DNA of 64,000 nucleotides from Dirofilaria immitis (lineage: Eukaryota > Nematoda > Chromadorea > Rhabditida > Onchocercidae), in NCBI GenBank assembly GCA_024305405.1, contig JAKNDB010000110.1, forward strand, positions 1,240,001 to 1,304,000. The letters are read 5' to 3'. The position numbers were made by a program, and so were the translations under genes. Below, piece after piece: positions 39,976 to 64,000 of the stretch (positions within the stretch are counted from its first letter, which is position 1; the number at the start of each line of letters is the position of its first letter). The notes under the pieces were generated by a model that saw only the letters and a list, made by a program, of their open reading frames with translations, made no database searches and was not told the DNA's origin.

Positions 39976-42900
39976 ATGAAGTGCCTTTTAGTGCTATAAA
40001 GGTTAGTCTGTCGATGATTTTTTTAAATTAAATTGATAATGGAAAATTGAAAAATTTAAAAACGAAAATATATGAAAAATGTATGGCAAGAGGAATTTAT
40101 CATATTTATATTAATCTATTAATATATTTCTAATGATTTATTAATATTTGTAGATGCGTCATCCTGGATGGATGATGGTATCATTTTTACTGAACTTTTA
40201 AGTTTGTATGGTAGCTGTGGACAACCGCCAATTTGTGCTGATGATACAAAATTATTGGCAACCTTTTGAAGGTTCAATTTTTGTGACATACATTACTTGT
40301 ATATCTATTTACTTAATTCCTACAACTGATTTGGTCTAATACGTTACGCATTTGTGACGAAAAAAATCATACTAATAAGAATCATTTTTATTTATTTGGA
40401 TTATCTGATAAATATTTATCTTCGTTTTCATATTTTATCACACTTACATAATTTAGGAATCGTATAATAAGCATTATCTACCAGCTCATCCCGTTTATGT
40501 TCGTGTCGATATGTGGGTACAGGAAGTTACCGCTGTTTCTGAATTAACTCAGGATTTTGAAATTGGTATCATATTTTTTTGATGAAATGAATAAAATCGG
40601 AAACTCTGATAAATCACCGATTGCTCAGAAAAATGTTAATGTGAGGCAAAAAAAGAAGAAAATATTTATAGATTTATATATAAATGAATTTTGGGAAGAC
40701 CCAGCACTTATATTTGATTATATGGATCCATGCAAAACTAACATTTCCTTTGATGAAAAAGTGTTACAAAAACTTTGGATTCCAAATACTTGTTTCATCA
40801 ATTCGAAAAATGCTGCTATACATGAATCACCATTCAGGTTGATTGATTGATATTTTAATTATATTATCTATTAAGAATTTCTTTTCTTTTTCTTAAAAAT
40901 ATCATGTTTCTAAATTTCAAGCAACAAATTCCACAAAGCATAATTTAATTTTTTATGATTAAATTTCGAGATAAGCACATATTTGATGTTTGTCTAATTC
41001 ATTGCTTAAGAAAGGTTTAGAATGTGCAATATTTTATTCCTTTAAAAATCCATCAATTATTTTATTTTAAGTTAATTAATTGTAATTTAAAAAATTTATT
41101 TGTTTAGGAATGTTTTTCTAATGGTTTTTGCTAACGGAACATTGTGGACCAATTATAGAATGAAATTAACTGGGCCATGTGATATGAATTTGAAACGATT
41201 CCCATTCGATCAACAAAAATGCTTCCTTACTTTCGAGTCGTATGTTCAAATTTTTTTTTTAAATGAACTTAGTTAAAATATTTCAAATAAAATTACATTT
41301 ATCAATTTGAGAAACTCCTAATACTTCTATATGCAAAGTTTTGTGATTCATATTTGACATATTTTGAGGAAATATTGTAGATTTAATTATAATACTGGTG
41401 AAGTACGTATGTCCTGGAATCAGCCTTATCCGGTAATGCTACTCAAGAAGATTGAACTACCTGATTTCAAATTGACAAATTTTAGCGTAATTGCAGTAGA
41501 GCAGGTAATATTACATCATTGCAGCGTGAAACATGGCAATGTCATCATAAGCATTTGGAAAACTAATAAAAAGTATATTAAGATGATTTATGCAACTTCT
41601 ATAGCACTGGCTTCATACATATTTTGCTGAAATTACCAAAATGATTTTTACAAAATCAATTTTGCAAAATTTTAAAAATTATGTAAAATCTTACAGATGT
41701 ATCCGGCAGGTTGGTGGGATGAGTTAACTGTAGCATTTGTCTTCAGAAGGCGATATGGTTGGTATATCCTTCAAGGGTATATCCCCACTTATGTCACCAT
41801 TTTCATTTCATGGATTTCATTTTACCTTGGATCGAGGTTCACGTAATATCTTTAATCAGTACAATTCAACGAAGGGCATTTTTGAATCCATTGTTTTATC
41901 ATATTCCGAAATGATAAGCATTAAATTTTCTGAAATATGAAAAAAATAAAGTGTTATTTTCAGAGCGATTCCAGCACGAACAATGTTGGGTGTCAACTCA
42001 TTATTAGCTATGACATTTCAATTTGGTAATATCATCCGGAACTTGCCTCGTGTATCATATGTTAAAGCGATCGATGTTTGGATGCTGGGGTATTTACTTT
42101 TCCTTATTTGTTTAGAAAAATTGATGGGAAAATCTTTGTATTTCAATTTTTGTATTTTGTTTTTATAAAAAAATTAAAATCGATTTCAGCGGTATGCTGT
42201 TTATCTTTTATCTTTGCTGGAATTAGCGGTAATTGGTTTTATGTCACGAAATGAAGCTGCTCCAAAACCATTGAAAAAGAAAAGTTTTGTTTCCAGTGAT
42301 TTAAATTGGAAAGAGATGCCTAGTCCCAGGATAGGTTTACGACAGGTTAGTTATGAAATTAACATATCCTATGCATTAATTAATTATATCAGATAAAAAA
42401 AAAATTTGTTTTTATGCGAAAATTTATTTTCAACAAACGTCCTATACCTGATTTGTCGTTTTTTTTACAGTTTTGGGTCGACCAGCGATCTTCAGCATCG
42501 TTCAAAAATGATCATGAGGTAATACGTTCGATTCCTCTTATAGCTTTATTTAAATATATAATTGGATATTTCAATTAAAGTTAGTTCCATTGTGATAATT
42601 TTAATCATTTACAGATAACTAGGCCAGTATTACCGATGAATTCTCATTTACTAACTAATCCATCCAATCTTCTATCATGTGAAATATCAACTATGCAAAG
42701 GAAGCCACAGAACAAGTAACCTTTTCCAAAATTGATTTGTTTTTTATTTAGAAGAAGAAAAATTTTTGAAATGGATCGCGAATAAGGTAGGACGAAGTGG
42801 AAAATTTTTTTCTAATATTGAATAAAAAAATTCTGGGTAACAGGACATCGTTATTACTATGTTATCATTCCAAAATCCAAAGTATAGTTTATTTCTTCCT

Positions 42901-43895
42901 TGTATCATTAGAGAAATTTCATACTTTTTAAAGAAAAGAAAGAGCATAAACGATAATAATGAAATGAATGTGAAAAAAACAACCGTGAAAATGATGACGA
43001 GGGAACGATCATAAGGATGGGGACGTGAATAAATTTTTGGCACGAAAAAATTGAGCATATAAATAGATAGTGAAAGAAAAAATTATTTTTGATAAGATGA
43101 CGATATCATTTTTAGGAAATCCGGATGTCAGTTTAAGAGATTGCGAAAGATATTCCATTCATTAGAACCTGAAGTCGTCGACAAATATAGGTATTCGTTT
43201 TTACCTTTTTTCTCTATTATTCAATCGCAATGGATCAAATATAATCGATGAATTTTAGTACGTTAAAAGCAGTTTTTGAAATTGCTTTTTTTCTAAAAAT
43301 TTATTTTTAATAAAAAACTTTTTTAGCGCAATATTTTTTCCTACGGCATATTTCGTATTTAACATCGGGTAAGTATATTGATTCCTATTTGCATGTATCA
43401 TTAAAATTGTCGTATTACTTTAACAAGAATCAAACATTGAACTTTAAACTAGGAAGATGGTACCATTTATTTTAATTAAGTTTACTACAATATTTCATAG
43501 TCTTCTTTTAGTATACCATAACGGAATAGCTTAAACAGTTTATATCGACTCATCCAAAAAAAAATTTATTTCTAATTAAGCCCAAAAAGTTTCTGGTTCC
43601 TTCTATAAATATTTGAGAAAGCAGTGGTAGCAAAAATGAAAAAAATTAGAAAATTGGTAGATGAAATAAAAAATTATGCAATGAAACAAAATTTTTTACG
43701 CAAGTTTCGAATTATAAACGAATAATTTGATAAACTAGAACAATGGAAATTTTTAATTACTTAATGGTTTAATACACTGAATTATTTTTTTTATCGGTAT
43801 CAGAAGTCCTTTTTTTCTTAACAAATTTCATTTGCAGTTACTGGAGCTACTATCTCACAAGTCTTTCATCATCTGAAGAACCTACTATGAGCTAA
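39976..43895 (+). CDS. Cys-loop ligand-gated ion channel subunit (LGC family, anion-type)
   Basis: Membrane receptor-channel subunit that would assemble as a pentamer and conduct on binding of a small transmitter. Exons in consistent phase: 40154-40271, 40457-40565, 40672-40837, 41108-41239, 41381-41504, 41697-41836, 41964-42089, 42190-42345, 42471-42518, 42615-42715, 43116-43190, 43327-43368, 43838-43895. Visible are [21 protein letters not shown], the Cys-loop with 13 residues between cysteines (ending FDQQKC), M1 after RRRYGWY, M2 beginning with the PAR motif, M3 after SYVKAIDVW, a short M3-M4 loop and M4 ([14 protein letters not shown]). PAR before M2 is the anion-channel signature. The start is uncertain: a small exon 39976-40001 (MKCLLVL, then out of frame) after an acceptor at 39951 is the best candidate. 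Two T-run deletions (40264-40267, 42206-42209) break the frame. The ligand cannot be read from sequence; LGC-41-like nematode channels are the nearest I can suggest. Confidence 0.92.
41697..42089 (+). other. Channel M1-M2 region with PAR selectivity motif
   Basis: Exon 41697-41836 carries the loop C region ([10 protein letters not shown]) and M1. Exon 41964-42089 begins [10 protein letters not shown] and holds all of M2, then the M2-M3 linker [12 protein letters not shown]. Ala-Arg at positions -1' and 0' agree with anion selectivity; Leu at 9' is the conserved gate residue. Confidence 0.9.
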
Positions 43896-44014
43896 GTGAA
43901 AACGATTTTTTATCACTTTTTAAAAAAAATTGATAAGATATGTACCAATGCGTTATAATGCTATTGCCTTATAAAATTCCAAATTTATTAATATGATTTT
44001 TGTAATTTAAACAG

Positions 44015-44020
44015 AATAAA
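44015..44020 (+). terminator. Poly(A) signal of the channel gene
   Basis: AATAAA 120 bases after the TAA at 43893-43895. It is the first canonical signal downstream of the stop. Confidence 0.6.
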
Positions 44021-47000
44021 GTGTTTTCGAAACTTTCCATTAATTTGCATATTTATTTACTATAACATTATTTGTACTTAATTAATTAAAATAAGATAAT
44101 CATTGACTGATTCGAAATTCATAGACTTGAAATGAAAGCTACTGGAGCATTCGTATTTCATCGAATTATTAATAATATCAAAAGATGTCAGCAGAACCAT
44201 AAAGCTAATCGATCTATGCGAGATATTTGAAAAGGAACTCCAAGTCACATCATTTAATAAGATGAATTTGGAATATCATTAATTTTTTCATATCTAAATA
44301 TATACACAAACATAAAACTTTTTATTATTCAAAATTCAATATGCATATTAATTTTGTTTTATTGCTTTTTCATAATTCCAAAGATTTTTTTAAAAGTAAT
44401 TTCCAATTGTTTATAGCTCTATACAAAAAGAATTTAAAAATTTCATAAGGCCAAATAATTTCATAAATTCGAATGTGCCTTAACTATATTCCATGAGAAA
44501 AAACACTTAACCTATAATAAATATTATTACTATTGTTATTTTTGTAATATCGTATTTAAAAAAAATATTTTTGCAATATGTATATTATTTTTGAAATGGG
44601 GGCTTTACTTTGAATAATGAAGTTATTACAAATTGATGCAGTATTAATGATTCTTTACATTTCATTATCACATTCATGCATTTAATTTATACATGCCATG
44701 CATGTGTAAAAATCGAATTGATATTTTATTGCAAAGAAAATATGCATCAGAATTCTTTTTTTTAAATATATAATCAATGGAAAGTATCATTATTAATTTC
44801 AAACTAGCAGGGTTAAAATCTTAAGATAAAAAAACGATAAACTTTTTTTTGCTTTTGATATATAACTATCGCATTGCTGACAAAAAAGAAATTTTCCATA
44901 TGACATTTAAAAATTATGACATAACATGCGTGGAATAAACAATAACAGATAATTATAGCACAATTTACAATCATATGATAATTCTATCGTTTTTTTTCAT
45001 CTTTCATTTATCAATTGATGTGAAATAGTGTAAGTATTTTCACCATTCAAAATTTCATATTTTTCAGCAAGTTTCGATAAATTTTCAAAGCAACTGAGAA
45101 TTAAGTTAAAACTATATAACTAATTTTAAAAAAGTAAAAGATTTAACGGAAAGAGAGAGAAGATATTATCCAAATTACAACATCCTGTTATTAAAAATGC
45201 GAATTTGGGGCAAAAATGCATTATTGAAATAGCGAATGAAAATTAAGCACAAGTTTGGTATTTCGATGATAGTAATGTATTCAATAATATGTCATTTAGA
45301 TCGATAAATGACGCATAATTATTTGCGAAACTTTATTCTGGAACCATATTCAGCATTTCTTGTTTTACAAATGATAATATTCGATATTTAAAAGGAAACA
45401 AAATTTTTTTTTAAATCTAAAATTTATGAGAATTAAAAAATCCGAAAAATGTTCGGCATTAAGAATATTTACTAATTCTAGATATTTGTAGCATAGTAGA
45501 TATTTCGCGATTCAGGCTATTTAAATCGATAGGTCAGGATAAATTCTAATTATCATATTAGATACAAAACAAAAAAAATTTCATTTTTTCTCAAATGTGA
45601 GACTAATTTATATCTTATAAAACAAAAAGTTAAAATTAAAATTTCTGTAATATGATATAATAATCACTTTCAAAAGATAGAAGAGATTTTGGGAAATCAC
45701 AGGAGTTAAAATTAAATTTTACAAATTTTGAAATAAAAATTTTAATATTTAGATGTTAAAATTTTTATAAACAAAAATTTAAATTAAATCACTGCATTAT
45801 AAGATTAGCTTTATTGACCCATTAAAAAGCTAATTGATGAACGAAATTTAAAAATAACACATATATTATGTTCCACTATCAAAATTTGAAATGACAAGAA
45901 AAATTTTCTTAAATGACATATCAAAAATAAAAAAATAATAAAATATTAGGAAGAATACATAAAAAGTTAGACAAACCTCGCAAGTCTGATAATTCTTATG
46001 TTTAGCCAAATAAATAGAAAAACTACGCATCCATATATTATAACGTCATAAATAAATATGTTTTCTATAGAATCCGATTCAAATATTGATTGTTTCCAAA
46101 AATTTTTGTAAATCTTGTCCAAACCATTTTCGAGAAACATGCGTCTCCAATCCTTCAATTATATTCAAAATTTTACGAACAGAATTTATACGTTGTCATG
46201 ATAATAGAAATAATCTAATTCGTAGATTCGTTAGTTTAAATTGTATTCATTATCCGTTCAAAATTCTTTGAAATTCTTACTAATTTTGATTAAATTTCAC
46301 TATTTTTGATGATAATTGACAAGCAGATTTAATTTTTCCGCAAATCAACAAGCATAAATGCAGCACAATGTATGGAAATAGCTTACTGCTAGAAAATAGA
46401 GCGATTCGTATCGGTGATCTGTTAAGCATTTGGAACGTTGTATACGATGTTGACAATCAAACTGTTCAAAGTTAATCACATCAGTGGGAGAGAATGTCAA
46501 TAATAGTGTTTCAATGCAGTAGTAAGTAAACAAACAAAATATTAGTTGATAAAAAATAATTAGTATACGAGGAAACAATAAGTAAGCTAAAGACAGTGTT
46601 AACAACAAAGACAATAGTATTAATTAATTGTTTCATAAATTCTTTGATGTCTATGGGTTTAGAAATCGATTGCCATGATTAAGCGGAGATTTAAGCTAAT
46701 ATCAGTATTAAGATATAATTAATATACAAGCAATAATAGTTATTTGATCGACAACTTCCCCAATTAACAAAAGTTAACATATCATTCTTAATGACCAACA
46801 TGAAAAAATCATAAAATAGTGAGATTTCTTTTTTCTTTCTTCTTCTTAGTAATAAAGATATAGCAGAAAAATTTTGGAATAAAATTTGAATAAAATCCAT
46901 TAACTGAAAATATTTCGTAGATAATAATAAATTTATCATGCACAGACACGAATAAAAATATGCAGGAAGTTAATTCTATAATTAATGATACCGAAATTCT

Positions 47001-47862
47001 GACGACGGTTGTTGATCGATGTATTCCAATCGATTTTGAATATATCTATCTTTTAATTTCATCAATTAAAAACCGATTTTGTATTTCACTTTCTACTCGC
47101 TCTGCGCTTAAATCATTATCATTTTTCCATTTACCATATTAGTTTTAGTAATATGAAAGAAAATTTAAAGATAGCTTGATTGTTACAAATTGTAGCATTA
47201 GAGTTAGCAAAGTTATAAGATTTGATCCCAAAAGTTTCTGCAATTTGTTTATTTAAAATTCACATGGATAAATGCATGGCAAGAAGTCTGAGTACTGAAT
47301 AAAATTTCTTGATATAACTTATTTCATACACATATGTTTATTATGCTTTATTCAAAATATTACTTTACAGGAAGTTTGAAGTTCTTTCGTAGGACTATTA
47401 AGCTTTATTAGAAATACTGCTATACGTGTGCTGATGTCTAATCCTTTATCAAATAAAGCTTATTAATAATAAAGAATCCAAATTAAATTTGAATGCTTCG
47501 AAAATGGCTGAAAGAAATTGAAAATGTATACAGCTAGATGAAACGACTTCGTATAATTTGTAATATAGTATTCGTTAAATAATATTTTCAATTATGTAAA
47601 AGAAAATAATGAAAATAGAAATCTAAAATTGAGATTAAAATCTTGCTTTGCATGATTAAAAGATTTTGCAGAGTTTAGCTCTCTTTAGTTCATATCAAAA
47701 TCTTTTTCATTTTTATATCTTCTTCGTTTTTCATTTCTGATATTTCTATAGTTCATTTTCAAGATTGATTCCTTTATTGCATTTTTGGCCATTCATTTTC
47801 TTTTCTCTTTACTTACCTTATTCTACTTCGATATGAATCATAATGATTGACATATTGTTAGA

Positions 47863-47908
47863 AATTTTAGAACTTTAACAGCAACAATTTTAGAACTTTA
47901 ACAGCAAC
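47863..47908. repeat. Perfect 23-bp tandem duplication
   Basis: The unit AATTTTAGAACTTTAACAGC plus AAC occurs twice head to tail without a mismatch (47863-47885 and 47886-47908). Exact identity suggests a recent duplication or an assembly artefact. Confidence 0.92.
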
Positions 47909-49277
47909 AATATTCCGCAAAAAAAAAGAAAAAAACTAGTATCTTTAATCATAATTTAAATAAAAGTCAATTAATTATTCATTGTTAGTAATAACTTATT
48001 TTTAAACTAAACTTCACAAATATTAACTAATTAGTTAATTTCAGATTCCTATGCTTTTCTATTGCTATAATTTTGTTTAAAAAAGGAAAATTGATAGCAT
48101 ATGTAGTACTTTCAAATATTTATGAGAATTTGTCGTACATTTTTTCTATAGCTTTCGCTCGACGATCAAAATTTGTTCAAATTAATCGTCTAGATTGATT
48201 AATATTATAAAAACAAATCAGAGAGTTTTTGGCATCCCGACAATACGGACATTTTTTGGAAATGAAAATGATCACCTATGCTTGCTATTGATCAGTCATA
48301 TAAGTATGAATCTAAAAATTCGTCATGTATTCGATCCCTTGGAAGTTTTATTGCTTATTCTGTGGAATTCATTACGGACCAAATGTTTTTCAAATTATTA
48401 TAATGAAATTTGTCTTAGAATTGAAATATATTTTTGAGATACAGAATCCATCCAATCCTCAGAATTTCACTGAACTGCAAGATTCTTGAGGATTAGTTTG
48501 TCGAGTAAGGTTGATAAGACATAAAAGACTAAGAGGTAATATAGGGAAAAATATCTTTTCAAACAAAGAACTCAACCAGTATCCGCAATTTCTACCTCTT
48601 GCATTGCAATCTTCTGAGAGAACAAGGAAATTTATTTCGATTCATTTATCTGTTCTTTATTATCATCAAATTTAGTAATAATATTTTATTTAAATCAATC
48701 TGAACGGATAACGTTCGCTGTCATTGCTACGAATAATGAATTTAAAGAAAATATATCAAACAGGTGCAATTTACAGTGAATCTTTGTTGCTAATTGCACA
48801 AAATATAATTTGTTTTTATTATATTACTTCTTTTTTAAAAAAAAAAGGACAATTAAGAAGTTGATTACACCGAAATGATTAAAAATGCATCAAAAATGCG
48901 ATAAAAAAATTTTAACTGGGCAAATCTTGATACAATTTCCAGTATTCATATCACAGAGTATCATGAAAAAAGGAGATACAGAATGGTTCACTTTTAAAAT
49001 TTCAGTAGAATATGTTTTAAATAATGTCAAACTTTTGAAGCAAAAGATGAGATTTCTAATCAATAAATTGCAAAATAACTTTTTAATGATAATTAAAAAA
49101 ATGCACAGCTATTAAAAATTTTTTCATCCTTCATAAAAATCTATTAACGTGAAACTGTGATGAATGGTGACTTGCTTTCGTTTTTTTCCAACAATAATTG
49201 AAATCCTAAAGGTGCAGAAAATTTTACTTTTGCCGGGGATATGGAGGCGATGATGATGAAATAAATTTTATGTATTC

Positions 49278-62997
<13,720 letters not shown>

Positions 62998-64000
62998 CTG
63001 GGGCAAAAAAATAAGAATTAAAAAAGAGTTAAAAATTGTAAAAGGAAAGAGAGGGACAACAGGAATTATGGTTAATGCAAATTACGTAACATTAAGCTTC
63101 TGTATTTGTAATCTTAATTTCCATTTGTTTATAATTAGAAATGCATTAATCAAATGAAAGATGATATAATTGTATAAATCAAACAATATAGGCAATTCAA
63201 AGTTAATTTTTTCGTTTTTATCACACATATGTTTATAAAATATCATAGAAAATGATCTCACACTAACCGATCTTATAGTAAATGTATCAAAATTTAAATT
63301 GGATAATATAGAGCATAGATATGAGGGTAAAATTCTAGAAAAAAGAAAAAGTCGATAAGTAATAAAATTTTATTGCAAAGATAAATAAATTCGAAATAAA
63401 TTTTTGCTGACATTGAATGTGAAGGAATTTTATAAAGGTATCGAAATGGGAGAGAATATATACGAATTAATTTGAGAATTTGTTGATTTAATTTATTTTC
63501 AACTCTCAGCATTATTCGAAAATTGAACTTGTTCTCAAATTTTAAGATTATTTGAAAATTAAATTTATTCTCATAGTTTTAACAATAGAACAAATGAAAA
63601 TTATTGAATGAACTAAAAAGAGATAAATGAGATGGAAGAAAGCGGGAAAAGAGAAAAAGGAAGCATCTCGCAATTTTGTGTCTTATGGATTTTTCTTATT
63701 ATTAAATTAAAAAATTGTAGGAAAAATTTTCTATTATTTTCTGTAATGTTAATTATTTTAAACAGCGATCGCTTAGAAAAAGATGGGATAATATGAGATT
63801 GAAGGCAAAGAGATCTCATCTAGATGTGGTAAACTGCTGAATAAGCACAGTTTGAATACAAAGTGATTTAATGTAAATAATTAGTGAAATATTAATTAAA
63901 CAGTAGCTTGAGAAGAACTGATCTTATCCAAATAACGAGTGAGATATTGATTAGATTGTGGTTTGAACGAAAGGTGAACAGCTAATAAAATTTGAATGCA
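62998..64000. other. Upstream flank of unc-82 and degenerate minisatellite
   Basis: No further exon of the kinase gene is recognisable here, although the first exon begins with part of a codon after an acceptor ttttttgccccag. The last 155 bases hold about three degenerate copies of a ~55-bp unit. Confidence 0.5.
63846..64000. repeat. Degenerate ~55-bp tandem repeat
   Basis: Two blocks starting AAATAATTAGTGAAATATT (63875) and AAATAACGAGTGAGATATT (63930) align over about 48 bases, and TTTGAA/TTGAGAA/TTTGAACGAA segments repeat with the same 55-base period. A third partial copy runs to the window end. Confidence 0.7.

Larger units (their letters stand above)
43896..49277. other. Gene-free convergent intergenic region
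   Basis: AT-rich DNA between the 3' ends of the channel and the kinase genes. A 34-codon frame at 44130-44231 and several longer ones have no domain, and codon composition follows the AT background. A perfect 23-bp duplication lies at 47863-47908. Confidence 0.55.

Noticed and set aside
40264..42209. U-insertion RNA editing as an explanation for missing T's
   Set aside because: Losses also hit A, G and C runs and the organism is an animal; sequencing error explains all of them.

Overview
The window looks like a piece of a nematode nuclear genome, most likely a parasitic, filarial-type (clade III) species. The evidence is its AT richness, small exons split by short AT-rich introns with gt...ttttcag borders, and three clearly animal multi-exon genes, one of which is the nematode muscle kinase gene unc-82 (NUAK family). 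The species is inferred from composition and gene content only; no marker gene in the window fixes it.

Layout. Positions 1-19168 hold no gene I can support: AT-rich DNA with (CA)n/(TG)n microsatellites, trinucleotide-like tracts, purine/pyrimidine tracts and a perfect 20-bp inverted repeat. Positions 19217-24412 (+) hold an eight-exon C2H2 zinc-finger transcription factor with eight fingers, a run of 33 glutamines and a C-terminal coiled coil (about 679 residues). Positions 24413-39940 are again gene-poor. Positions 39976-43895 (+) hold a Cys-loop ligand-gated ion channel of the anion-selective class (about 13-14 exons, about 465 residues plus an unresolved N-terminus). Positions 43896-49277 are gene-poor. 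Positions 49278-62997 (-) hold a roughly 37-exon unc-82/NUAK homologue of about 1,630 residues: a kinase domain at the N-terminus and a very long tail with acidic tracts and one GILK (PP1-docking) motif. The last kilobase is noncoding and ends in a degenerate ~55-bp tandem repeat.

The channel and the kinase genes are convergent; the zinc-finger and channel genes are in tandem. They share no pathway that the sequence shows: one is a nuclear DNA-binding protein, one a neuronal or muscle membrane channel, one a cytoskeleton-organising kinase.

The most consequential observation is technical. All three genes carry single-base deletions, almost all in homopolymer runs, while their splice sites and domain motifs are otherwise intact. 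At least twelve are placed; two or three further exon junctions of unc-82 do not keep phase. This looks like uncorrected homopolymer under-calling in the assembly rather than pseudogenisation, and automatic gene calling on this sequence will break all three genes. I did not find a new multi-gene system, mobile element, CRISPR array, operon or RNA gene here.
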